From contig WJOY01000020.1 in the NCBI GenBank assembly GCA_009619075.1, positions 1 through 37,692 of the forward strand: a DNA stretch of 37,692 bases. Reading direction: 5' to 3'. Below are positions 29,105-37,692 of the stretch, piece after piece (positions within the stretch are counted from its first letter, which is position 1; each line of letters opens with the position of its first letter). The notes under the pieces were generated by a model that had not been told where the DNA came from, made no database searches, and saw nothing but the letters and a program-made list of their open reading frames with translations. Position numbers and translations under genes: made by a program. The stretch is from Dehalococcoidia bacterium (GTDB taxonomy: Bacteria > Chloroflexota > Dehalococcoidia > GIF9 > AB-539-J10).

Positions 29105-31813
29105 ATGTCAAATCAGATCCCCAAAGCCTACGAGCCAGGTAAGATAGAGGAGAAGTGGTATAATTTCTGGCTTGAGCAAGGCTATTTTACCCCTAAAATA
29201 GACCCCAGCAAGAAGCCTTTCGTTGTTATTATGCCGCCACCCAATGTCACCGGCGAGCTCCATTTGGGGCATGCTCTGACTGATACACTAGAGGACATTA
29301 TGGTTAGGTGGCACCGGATGAAGGGAGAGCCTACCCTATGGCTGCCTGGGACTGACCACGCTGGCATTGCCACACAAGTGGTTGTAGAACAGGAGTTAGC
29401 TAAGCAAGGACTAACCAAGAATGATATCGGTAGGGAAAAATTCTTAAGAATAATCTGGGAGTGGGCAAATAAGAGTCGGAGGAATATTAACTCTCAGCAC
29501 CAGATGTTGGGGACTTCCTGTGATTGGACACGAGATTGCTTCACCTTGGACGAAGGTCCAAGCAGAGCCGTCCGCACTGCCTTTGTCCGCCTCTATAACA
29601 AAGGATTAATCTATCGAGGAGAACGAATAATAAACTGGTGCCCAAGGTGCCAGACTGCTCTTTCCGACCTCGAGGTAGATTACAAGAGTATTACTGGACA
29701 CCTCTATTATGTCCGCTACCCTCTGACAGCTGATAGCTCTCAGCTGACAGCTATCAGATTTGTCACCGTAGCTACTACCCGCCCCGAAACGCTTCTTGGT
29801 GACACCGCTGTAGCGGTAAATCCCAAAGATAGGCGCTACGAGAATTTGGTGGGAAAAGACGTCATCCTTCCTCTTGTAAATAAAAAAATACCCGTCATCG
29901 CTGATGATGCTGTTGACCCCTTCTTTGGCACCGGGGTGTTAAAGATAACTCCAGCTCATGACCCTACAGATTTTGAAGTAGCTGAACGGCATAATTTGCC
30001 CTTGGTAAATATTATGAACCTTGACGCTACTATGAACGAAAATGCTGGACCTTATGTAAACCTGGAACGCTTCGTTTGCCGCGACAAAGTAGTGGCTGAC
30101 CTAAAAGATAAAGGATTATTGGAGAAAATCGAGCCCTACCCCCATTCAGTAGGGCACTGTAACCGCTGCCAAACGATGATCGAACCTAAAGCCAGCCGGC
30201 AATGGTTTATTCGCACCAGTCCTCTGGCTGAAGCTGCTATTAAAGCTGTTAAAGAGGGTGATATCACCATAGTTCCCGAGCGCTTCACCAAAGTATACTT
30301 TGACTGGATGGAAAATATCCGGGATTGGTGCATCAGCCGACAACTATGGTGGGGACACCGCATCCCAGTATGGCACTGCCAAGACTGCAGCAAGCTAACC
30401 GCATCGGCAGATGAGCCTTTAGCATGTGAGCATTGCGGCTCAAATCAAATTGTCCAAGACCCCGATGTCCTTGATACCTGGTTTAGCTCAGGGTTATGGA
30501 CGCACTCCACATTAGGCTGGCCAGATGATACCGATGACCTTCGTTATTTCTATCCCACCTCGGTAATGGAAACTGGCTATGACATCCTTTTCTTCTGGGT
30601 CGCTAGAATGATCATGATGGGGCTGGAAGATACTGGTGAAATTCCCTTCCATACTGTTTACCTCCATGGCTTGCTTCGAGACGAAAATGGAGAAAAAATG
30701 AGTAAGCTGCGGGGAAATGTCATTAACCCCACTGAGGCTATAAGTGAATACGGTGTTGATGCTCTTCGCTTCGCCCTGATCATCGGCAGCTCCCCCGGGA
30801 ATGATATAAACTTGGGCCAAGGGAGACTGAAGTCTAGCCGCAATTTCGCCAATAAATTATGGAATGCCACCCGATTCATCTTCCAGAGTATAGATGCTGA
30901 AGCGCTAAAATGCCGCACCTTACAAGTAGATGTCATTGCGAGCGAAGCGAAGCAAACTCAAGGATCACGGAGGGTGGAAGATCGCTGGATTCACAGCCAG
31001 CTCAACCGCCTTATCATCAATGTTACCAAACTGATGGAAGACTTCCAATTTGGCGAAGCAGAGCAGCAAATCCACGATTTCATCTGGTCAGAATTCTGTG
31101 ATTGGTATATTGAATTTGCCAAGATACGCCTTGGCAACCAATCACCTCCCTCACCTTTGCCTTTCTTGGTAAACACCCTGGGAATATCGCTCCGCCTCCT
31201 GCACCCTTCCATGCCTTTCATTACCGAGGAACTATGGCAAAGCTTAAAGCAGCGGCTACCCAATAAAAGCCAAATGCCAGCTTCCATAATGATAGCTCCA
31301 TATCCTACCTCTAATGAGAAAGCCATCGACCCCGAAGCAGAAAAGGCTATGGATGCAGTGATAGAGATTATCCGCTCCATCCGTAATGCTCGCTCCCAAT
31401 ATAAAGTAGCACCGGCTAAATGGATTAAGGCTCAGGTCTATGCAGACAATCACTTGCCTTATATTACCTCTCAAGCCAAAGCTATAGAAACATTGGCTCG
31501 GGCCCGCCCTTTAGCTATTCTCAATCGACAAGAAAGGAAAGCTGGTAAAGAAAAGGCACTCATTCTAGTTCTGAAAGAAGCCGAGGTAGTTTTGCCTTGG
31601 ACAGGCATGATAGATCAGCTTGCTGAAAAGAAGCGCTTAATAAAGGAAAAGGAATTAGCCCAAGCCAGGATTGCTCAACTTAATACACGGTTAAGGGATA
31701 ATGCTTTTCTGACCAAAGCACCACCGCATATCGTGGAAAAGGAAAAACAGAAACTTTACCTGCTTAAAGACAAATTGGAAAGATTAAAATCAGAACTATC
31801 TCAGCTCGATTAA
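29105..31813 (+). CDS. valS: Valyl-tRNA synthetase
   Basis: PPPNVTGELHLGHAL, TTRPETLLGDTAVAV, EKMSKLRGNVINP, C-terminal coiled coil. Confidence 0.98.
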   Translation: MSNQIPKAYEPGKIEEKWYNFWLEQGYFTPKIDPSKKPFVVIMPPPNVTGELHLGHALTDTLEDIMVRWHRMKGEPTLWLPGTDHAGIATQVVVEQELAKQGLTKNDIGREKFLRIIWEWANKSRRNINSQHQMLGTSCDWTRDCFTLDEGPSRAVRTAFVRLYNKGLIYRGERIINWCPRCQTALSDLEVDYKSITGHLYYVRYPLTADSSQLTAIRFVTVATTRPETLLGDTAVAVNPKDRRYENLVGKDVILPLVNKKIPVIADDAVDPFFGTGVLKITPAHDPTDFEVAERHNLPLVNIMNLDATMNENAGPYVNLERFVCRDKVVADLKDKGLLEKIEPYPHSVGHCNRCQTMIEPKASRQWFIRTSPLAEAAIKAVKEGDITIVPERFTKVYFDWMENIRDWCISRQLWWGHRIPVWHCQDCSKLTASADEPLACEHCGSNQIVQDPDVLDTWFSSGLWTHSTLGWPDDTDDLRYFYPTSVMETGYDILFFWVARMIMMGLEDTGEIPFHTVYLHGLLRDENGEKMSKLRGNVINPTEAISEYGVDALRFALIIGSSPGNDINLGQGRLKSSRNFANKLWNATRFIFQSIDAEALKCRTLQVDVIASEAKQTQGSRRVEDRWIHSQLNRLIINVTKLMEDFQFGEAEQQIHDFIWSEFCDWYIEFAKIRLGNQSPPSPLPFLVNTLGISLRLLHPSMPFITEELWQSLKQRLPNKSQMPASIMIAPYPTSNEKAIDPEAEKAMDAVIEIIRSIRNARSQYKVAPAKWIKAQVYADNHLPYITSQAKAIETLARARPLAILNRQERKAGKEKALILVLKEAEVVLPWTGMIDQLAEKKRLIKEKELAQARIAQLNTRLRDNAFLTKAPPHIVEKEKQKLYLLKDKLERLKSELSQLD
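29730..29757. repeat. Palindromic insert in the valS editing-domain region
   Basis: CTGATAGCT-CTCAGCTGAC-AGCTATCAG, perfect 9-bp inverted repeat, read in frame (TADSSQLTAI). Confidence 0.6.
30931..30957 (+). repeat. Dispersed GTCATTGCGAG... repeat inside valS
   Basis: TGTCATTGCGAGCGAAGCGAAGCAAAC, read in frame as VIASEAKQ. Confidence 0.8.
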
Positions 31814-32502
31814 GAAACTTTGTGGTTTTTTAGCCCCATATAATGGTGTAGCTTCACTAAGGCTTTTTGGGTATCACTGGCAACACAGGATTTGTCACTT
31901 CCCTTTAGACGCTGCTTAAATAACCAATAGGTAAATTCATTAACCTCAGTCAAACTCATAGACTTACGCTTAGGATAATGTTTCTCCTTCCTGAAGCGAG
32001 CAATCAACTCCTGTTGAGTGGCACCATAGATGCGTCGATACGCCTCGTCAATTACCCCTCCATCCTTGACCAAGCCCAAAGCCCGCTTTCTTTTGCGGAC
32101 CTCTTCAGCTATAGCTAAAAGCAAAATTTGCTCCACAAGGACACCATAAAGATAGTTGAGATAAGCTTGATACTTGGCCTTACCAACTAATTCTCTAAAT
32201 TCATCTTTAGTCAATTCTATTGGTGGCCGGTCAAAGAAAAGAAGAGCAATTAGTTCATTCTCCGGGATAAGCCCATCAACCTCTTCACATAACCGCTCCG
32301 CCAGAACCAGCCAATCAAAAGCTTCATTGTCAATAAGATACCGATAGTGACGTCCCTTGTAATCTTCCTCAGGACTAGTCCACAATTTGATGGCTTCAAG
32401 TAAGGCTAAATACCAATGCTTACCAGCGGCAATAGCCTCTTTTAGATGTTCAATTGCCTGGGTATCGCCGGCACTGGAGGACATTATACTTACCCCTAAC
32501 AC
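31810..32502 (-). CDS. Hypothetical protein (230 aa)
   Basis: Full-length ORF convergent with valS; no family recognised. Confidence 0.7.
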   Translation of the reverse strand: MLGVSIMSSSAGDTQAIEHLKEAIAAGKHWYLALLEAIKLWTSPEEDYKGRHYRYLIDNEAFDWLVLAERLCEEVDGLIPENELIALLFFDRPPIELTKDEFRELVGKAKYQAYLNYLYGVLVEQILLLAIAEEVRKRKRALGLVKDGGVIDEAYRRIYGATQQELIARFRKEKHYPKRKSMSLTEVNEFTYWLFKQRLKGSDKSCVASDTQKALVKLHHYMGLKNHKVS

Positions 32503-32545
32503 TCCCTAATTTTATATCAATTATATCCCTGTCATCCTTGAGGGC

Positions 32546-33223
32546 TCAAGGCAATATCTGCCAGCCATTATGCTCAGCAAATTGACGCAAATTTCTATCG
32601 GGGTAAGTTGCCACTGGGTTACCTACTAGCTTCAATAATGGAATGTCGAACATGCTATCGGCATAAGCGAAGCTCGATGAACAATCTACTTCCAACCCAT
32701 TTCGTTCAATGAATTCTTTAAGCAACTTAGCTTTATTTTCACCAAAACACAAAGGTTTGATAATCTTGCCAGTATATCTACCATCAATTACCTCGAGCTG
32801 GGTGCCAATGATATTGGGCACCCCTAGCCTTTGCCCAACAATCTCCAAGAGTTCGCTATAGGTAGCAGAAACAATTGCCATTATATGCCCACTTTGTTCA
32901 TGCTGCTTCAGCATCTTGACTACATCGCTGCGCAACGATTTGGATATATGGTTATCAGCAATCCAATAAAAGACTTCTAGCACTTCTTCCTCACTTGCTC
33001 CTTCAAAAATGCCGCTCATATCCTCCATCCACTTCGCCCGGCATTTTTCCCTGTTGAGCAACTTGCACTTGCTTAGTAGCCATAAGGGTAAATGAGTAGC
33101 CCAAAATGCTAATAGCCAAGCTCTCTTCTTTTTATGCTCCAGGCAGTACTTGAGGAAGCCGTCCCAGATATGTCCTGAGCATAAGGTTCCATCCAGGTCA
33201 AAAATAGCCAGAATGCTACTCAT
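32546..33223 (-). CDS. HAD-IB family phosphatase (SerB-like)
   Basis: FDLDGTLCSG, VSATYSELLEIVG, YADSMFDIPLLKLVGNPVATYPD. Confidence 0.9.
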   Translation of the reverse strand: MSSILAIFDLDGTLCSGHIWDGFLKYCLEHKKKRAWLLAFWATHLPLWLLSKCKLLNREKCRAKWMEDMSGIFEGASEEEVLEVFYWIADNHISKSLRSDVVKMLKQHEQSGHIMAIVSATYSELLEIVGQRLGVPNIIGTQLEVIDGRYTGKIIKPLCFGENKAKLLKEFIERNGLEVDCSSSFAYADSMFDIPLLKLVGNPVATYPDRNLRQFAEHNGWQILP

Positions 33224-33229
33224 CTATCT

Positions 33230-34945
33230 TTATTTAAAAAAGGCAAGCAATTCCTCTAGAGGCAGAGCATTTAATATATGTTGATGCTCGCACCAGGCTC
33301 GCCGAGCCACGCTAACTCCAAATCTCATGAAACCCAGGTGAGCAACGCTATGAGCATCAGTCTCGATGGCAAGCTTTACTCCCAGTTCTCTGGCTCGAAA
33401 GGTATGAACATCGTTTAAATCAAGCCGATCAGGCATAGCATTAATCTCCAGGACTTTATTATTTTTAACTGCCGCCTTGAAGATAGCTTCCAAATCTATG
33501 GCGATAGGCTCACGCTCACCTAAGAGACGGCAAGTAGGATGAGCTATAAAGTCAACATCTGGGTTTTCTATGGCACTCAGCACTCTCTTGGTCATTTTTT
33601 CCTCGCTTTGATTCATGGCAGAATGGACAGCAGCGATAACTATGTCCAAATCAGAGAGGACCTCATGTGGTAAATCCAAGCTGCCATCTGCCCGAATATC
33701 AACCTCAATGCCGTTAAACACATGGATTCCAGTTAACCTCTCGTTTAGTGCCCTGATCTCAGCCATTTGTTTCCTCAGCCTCTCCACATCAAGACCATGA
33801 GCAATGCCCCGCCCCACAGAATGCTCAGTAATGGCTATATACCGATAGCCTAACTTCTTAGCAGCCAAAGCCATCTCCTCAATAGAATTATGCCCATCAC
33901 TCCAATCAGTATGCATGTGAAGATCTCCCTTTATGTTAGATAATTCCACAAGCTTCGGCAAAGTTCCTTGCCCCGCCCTTTCCACCTCGCCTTGGGCTTC
34001 TCTAAGCTCAGGCGGAATATATTGAAGCCCTAGCCGATGATAAAACTCCTCCTCAAGAGCAAATTTCTCCAGCTTGTCCGTAGCTAAATCGGTGATGCCA
34101 TATTCGCTCAACTTCAACCTCTGCCTTCGTCCTCTTTCCCTCAAGGAAATATTGTGTTGCTTGCTCCCGGTAAAATACTGGAGTAGGGAACCAAAGGAAT
34201 CATGCTCTACCATCCTTAAGTCAACCTGTAATCCCCCAGAAACAATAGCACTCGCCTTAGTTGACCCTTGAGCTAGCACCTGTCCCATATGAGGCAAAGA
34301 AACAAAAGTATCTATAACCTCCCTGGGATTATCAGCAGTGCCCATAAGGTCAATATCACCCAAAGTTTCCCTGAACCGACGCAAACTGCCAGCGTAAGTC
34401 AAATTCCTCACTCCAGAAACAGAACGAAGAGAGCTAAGGATTTCCTCTACAATAGGTAAAGCCTCTCCAATAGGGATACGTTGGTCCTTGCGGCGCAACG
34501 CTTGAATCTGTTGCAGGATATTATTAGCCGTCTTATCACCAAGACGAAAAAGCTTTGCTACTCGTCCACTATGGATTGCTTGCTCTAAGGCATCAGCCGA
34601 GCTTATCCCTAGCTCACTAGAGAGCTTGTTAGCCGTCTTAGGCCCGATCCCAGGAATAGCCAGGAGATTGGTTATCCCTTCGGGGAACTCAGCCTTCAGA
34701 TTCTCGTAGTAGCCTAGCTTCTCTGTAGTCACTAACTCGGTAGTCTTCTTAGCTATTGCCTCTCCAACACCGGGGATACTCCTCAGGTCCTCCCCTTCAT
34801 CAAGCATAATCCTTATCTCCTTAGGATAATGCTCGATAGCCCGAGCTGCCTTCTGGTAAGCACGAATCTTAAAGGCATTCTCGCCTTTAAGCTCTAAAAG
34901 GTCAGCAATATCACTGAATACCTTAGCAATAGCTGTGTTTTTCAT
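33230..34945 (-). CDS. polX: DNA polymerase/3'-5' exonuclease PolX
   Basis: Pol beta-like N-terminus (PGVGEAIAKK, GSLRRFRETLGDIDLM) plus PHP domain (GDLHMHTDWSDG, VHSAMNQ, EINAMPDRLDL). Confidence 0.96.
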   Translation of the reverse strand: MKNTAIAKVFSDIADLLELKGENAFKIRAYQKAARAIEHYPKEIRIMLDEGEDLRSIPGVGEAIAKKTTELVTTEKLGYYENLKAEFPEGITNLLAIPGIGPKTANKLSSELGISSADALEQAIHSGRVAKLFRLGDKTANNILQQIQALRRKDQRIPIGEALPIVEEILSSLRSVSGVRNLTYAGSLRRFRETLGDIDLMGTADNPREVIDTFVSLPHMGQVLAQGSTKASAIVSGGLQVDLRMVEHDSFGSLLQYFTGSKQHNISLRERGRRQRLKLSEYGITDLATDKLEKFALEEEFYHRLGLQYIPPELREAQGEVERAGQGTLPKLVELSNIKGDLHMHTDWSDGHNSIEEMALAAKKLGYRYIAITEHSVGRGIAHGLDVERLRKQMAEIRALNERLTGIHVFNGIEVDIRADGSLDLPHEVLSDLDIVIAAVHSAMNQSEEKMTKRVLSAIENPDVDFIAHPTCRLLGEREPIAIDLEAIFKAAVKNNKVLEINAMPDRLDLNDVHTFRARELGVKLAIETDAHSVAHLGFMRFGVSVARRAWCEHQHILNALPLEELLAFFK

Positions 34946-34992
34946 TGGCTTTATCTCAGACCCACTGAAAACAGTTTATGTTCAGTTGTACA

Positions 34993-35226
34993 CTATTTGT
35001 GTTCAGGTGCTAAGACCTTAACCTTCTCCCTTATCCACTCCCAATCAGGATTGCCGTGGTTGAAGAAAGACTTGAAATTATCCTTCAGCCACTCGTAATA
35101 ATCATCTTCAACAAATTGACAGAAAGCCTCTACGAGGTCTTCCTTTGAAATGTTCTTGGGAATTTCTAACTCCATATCTTCAAACTCGCAATCAAGGAAT
35201 TCTTTAACTACCGTTCTATCAAGCAT
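34993..35226 (-). CDS. Small acidic hypothetical protein
   Basis: 77-aa ORF, upstream AAGGAGGC before ATG. Confidence 0.6.
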   Translation of the reverse strand: MLDRTVVKEFLDCEFEDMELEIPKNISKEDLVEAFCQFVEDDYYEWLKDNFKSFFNHGNPDWEWIREKVKVLAPEHK

Positions 35227-35266
35227 CTTTTGCCTCCTTCGGCATATTTACTTACCTCCCACAAAA

Positions 35267-36085
35267 CTATATGCCAAGCTCCCTTTCAAAGTCCAAGTAG
35301 GATCTCTTGCGTTTATAAAGTTCATCTACTTTGTCTAACTCAATAAACTTTATGCGCTCGCTAATTTCGTGAAAACTTCCCAAAAGCAACTTTCTCGCCT
35401 TCTCTTGGTTCTCCTGAGACACCACAAGAAAAAGGCGACTATTCCAGAGATCGAAAGCGTGCTTTAGTTTAGCTAAGGCATGATAAAGGTCTCCTCCAAC
35501 TTGAATCTCAAATACATAAGTAGGCACAGAACGTTCTATTCGTCTCCAGACAACATCAAGTTTCCCTATGTCAAAGGGATATTCTGGTTCGGCGATATAA
35601 CTTTGAAGTTTCCCAATCTCAATCAGTTTCTGTTTAAGTTCTTCATGTAAAGACAAAGGCCGCTCTGCTTCCTCAAGCTCAGATATTGGCAAAAATTGCG
35701 AGAGCACTTGGCGAGCCAGCTCATCATCAACTAACTGAAAGCCTCTACCGGCTTTAAGCTTCAATACATCTGCGGTTTTTGCATGTGTTTTCCATTCATT
35801 AGGAGGAAGACAATATTCTACGTTAAATTCGAAACGTAATGGCCATATTACCTTTCCTTGGGTTATTTCGTCAGGCCAAAGTGGTTCACTCTGCCGAAAT
35901 TTAGTTTGAACCGTGCCATATCCAATTACTCCACTAATGGGCTGTGTAGCGTAAAATAGCACAGTATCAGCTTGAACAAGGGATTCCCATAAGTGTTTTT
36001 GTCTCACTGTGAGACCCCAAATATTCTTGTGTTTAAAAGCAGCTTCCCAATTCCCAAGCGGACCTACTGCTAGCCAATAATTCAT
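35267..36085 (-). CDS. EVE-domain-like protein with C-terminal nuclease-like domain
   Basis: NYWLAVGPLGNWEAAFKHKNIWGL...ADTVLFYATQPISGVIGYGTV...VIWPLRFEF resembles EVE/PUA-like; C-terminal KLDVVWRR...YVFEIQVGG resembles D...ExQ. Confidence 0.65.
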   Translation of the reverse strand: MNYWLAVGPLGNWEAAFKHKNIWGLTVRQKHLWESLVQADTVLFYATQPISGVIGYGTVQTKFRQSEPLWPDEITQGKVIWPLRFEFNVEYCLPPNEWKTHAKTADVLKLKAGRGFQLVDDELARQVLSQFLPISELEEAERPLSLHEELKQKLIEIGKLQSYIAEPEYPFDIGKLDVVWRRIERSVPTYVFEIQVGGDLYHALAKLKHAFDLWNSRLFLVVSQENQEKARKLLLGSFHEISERIKFIELDKVDELYKRKRSYLDFERELGI

Positions 36086-36088
36086 CAA

Positions 36089-36196
36089 CTATTCCTCCCT
36101 TTTGTTCTCCTCTTTTAAACCGTGCCTCTGGCGCGATTCTCTAATCAGGGCTGAAATATCAAATTACGTTCCTGTTCTAGCTTTGATTTTCTTCAT
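36089..36196 (-). pseudogene. Stop-interrupted mini-ORF upstream of the EVE-like gene
   Basis: MKKIKARTGT*FDISALIRESRQRHGLKEENKREE*; SD GGGAGGAG; one in-frame TAA at 36164-36166. Confidence 0.4.
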
Positions 36197-36222
36197 AACG
36201 TCTCCTCCCTATCCACAAAATG

Positions 36223-36254
36223 CTGAGATTGCTTCGCTTCGCTCGCAATGACAA
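36223..36254. repeat. Dispersed GTCATTGCGAG... repeat, intergenic
   Basis: CTGAGATTGCTTCGCTTCGCTCGCAATGACAA. Confidence 0.8.
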
Positions 36255-36269
36255 GTGTAAGAACATTCT

Positions 36270-37692
36270 CTACCTCCCACAGCAGTATTTGTACTTCTTG
36301 CCTGAGCCACAGGGGCAGGGGTCATTGCGACCGACTTTTTTGCCCGCTACCACCGCAGCTTTCCTCCGAGGCGGTTCTTTAGTAATGCCAACATGATAAA
36401 TGCTGCGGGCAACATCATGCTGGATATTAGCCAAGAGGCTATCGAAAAGAGCATGTCCTTCCCTCTTATAGACTACCAGCGGTTGTTGTTGACCAGCAGC
36501 ACGTAAACCTATTCCCTGCCGCATGTGCTCCATAGCAGTAAGATGTTCCTTCCATAATCCATCGATGACACGAAGCATCACCAACCTCTCTACCAGGCGC
36601 ATATTATCAGGGCCTAGCTCCTGCTCCCGCTGATTATAAAGCTCGATGGCATAATCATTTAGCTTCTCCGTGATTTGCTTGCCGTTGGACTGAGATTGCT
36701 TCCCCTTCGTTTCACTCAGGGTCGCAATGACGGTCTGGGGTACTGGTAAAATACGAGAAACGTCTTCAAGCAAACCAGGTAAATCCAGCTCGTCCAGATT
36801 ATGGTCAAAGTGAGTGGTTGCCAAGCCTTGGATTTCATCCTGAATCATAGAGATTATGTTCGCCCTTAAGTCGGCGCCACTCAATATCTTTTTTCTCTCG
36901 GCGTAAATCACTTCACGGTGCTTGTTGACCACATCATCATATTCCACAAGATGCTTACGAATATCAAAGTGGTAGCCTTCTGTTTGAACCTGAGCATTTG
37001 TTATGGTCTTAGTGACCAGAGGATGCTCAATAGGAGTGTTCTCATCCATGCCAGCCCATTGCATAAGTCCCTTAACACGGTCGCCGCCAAAACGGCGGAG
37101 AATCTCGTCCTCTAAGGAAGCATAAAAGCGAGAGCTGCCTGGGTCTCCTTGTCTTCCCGCTCGACCGCGAAGCTGATTATCAATGCGCCTGGCTTCATGA
37201 TGCTCCGTGCCAATAATATGAAGCCCAGCAAGCCCAACCACTTTATTATGCTCCGCAAGCCATTCCCCTTGCTCACGCCCCTCAGGGTTGCCACCAAGAA
37301 TGATATCCACACCACGCCCAGCCATATTGGTAGCCACAGTCACCGCTTCTGTACGCCCAGCCTGAGCAATGATGCCAGCTTCCTTTTCGTGATTCTTGGC
37401 ATTTAGCACCTGATGCGGTATGCCTTTCCTTCTTAATAGGTCGCTTAAATATTCCGATTTCTCAATAGAAGTTGTGCCTATGAGGATTGGCCTACCCTGA
37501 TTATGTAATTGGTCAATTTCCCTGGTTACAGCTCCAAATTTGGCTTTCTCATCTTTGTAAACCTGGTCAGGATGCTCAGTGCGAACCAATGGCTTGTTTG
37601 TAGGTATGACTACTACTTCTAATTTATAAATCTTGTAAAATTCCTCAGCTTCAGTGGCGGCAGTGCCAGTCATGCCAGCTAACTTCTGATAC
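36270..37692 (-). CDS. secA: Preprotein translocase subunit SecA (partial; 5' end outside the window)
   Basis: GMTGTAATEAEEF, ATNMAGRGVDIILGGNPE, RGRAGRQGDPGSSRFY, SEC-C motif NDPCPCGSGKKYKYCCG; frame open to the right edge. Confidence 0.97.
   Translation of the reverse strand, partial: YQKLAGMTGTAATEAEEFYKIYKLEVVVIPTNKPLVRTEHPDQVYKDEKAKFGAVTREIDQLHNQGRPILIGTTSIEKSEYLSDLLRRKGIPHQVLNAKNHEKEAGIIAQAGRTEAVTVATNMAGRGVDIILGGNPEGREQGEWLAEHNKVVGLAGLHIIGTEHHEARRIDNQLRGRAGRQGDPGSSRFYASLEDEILRRFGGDRVKGLMQWAGMDENTPIEHPLVTKTITNAQVQTEGYHFDIRKHLVEYDDVVNKHREVIYAERKKILSGADLRANIISMIQDEIQGLATTHFDHNLDELDLPGLLEDVSRILPVPQTVIATLSETKGKQSQSNGKQITEKLNDYAIELYNQREQELGPDNMRLVERLVMLRVIDGLWKEHLTAMEHMRQGIGLRAAGQQQPLVVYKREGHALFDSLLANIQHDVARSIYHVGITKEPPRRKAAVVAGKKVGRNDPCPCGSGKKYKYCCGR
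36689..36733 (-). repeat. Dispersed GTCATTGCGA... repeat inside secA
   Basis: Minus strand CCGTCATTGCGACCCTGAGTGAAACGAAGGGGAAGCAATCTCA, read as TVIATLSETKGKQSQ. Confidence 0.75.

Overview
37.7 kb bacterial chromosomal window. Gene content and an apparently stand-alone 16S rRNA gene fit a Chloroflexota/Dehalococcoidia-like genome (lineage is inference). Backbone: five-tRNA cluster (Phe, Gly, Leu, Gln, Asn), Fe-ADH, RND exporter plus adaptor, feoB/feoA/DtxR-type regulator, RNase HIII, macro domain protein, DUF89, prfA-prmC, sirtuin, YmdB-like phosphoesterase, rny, 16S rRNA, cupin, corA, Mut7-C, coaX, coaBC, valS, HAD phosphatase, polX and 3' part of secA. Main findings: (1) a ~3.3 kb array of three single-ORF cassettes directly downstream of tRNA-Asn. 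Each boundary carries a ~70 bp repeat made of a degenerate tRNA-Asn T-loop/acceptor segment plus a conserved right arm. The outer two copies look like attL and attR and the inner two like attP. No integrase is present in the window, so this may be a trans-mobilised, tRNA-anchored cassette array. (2) A dispersed repeat family (GTCATTGCGAGCGAAGCGAAGCAATCT type) inserted in frame in valS, secA and a DUF89 gene, and over the start of a YmdB-like gene, leaving no canonical start codon. (3) An AAA/DUF3696 ATPase plus PIN-like gene pair with a 2-nt frameshift, an EVE-nuclease candidate preceded by a stop-interrupted mini-ORF, a PD-(D/E)XK/DUF4268 protein, a 41-aa membrane microprotein, DtxR-type operators, and a self-contained 16S transcription/processing unit.
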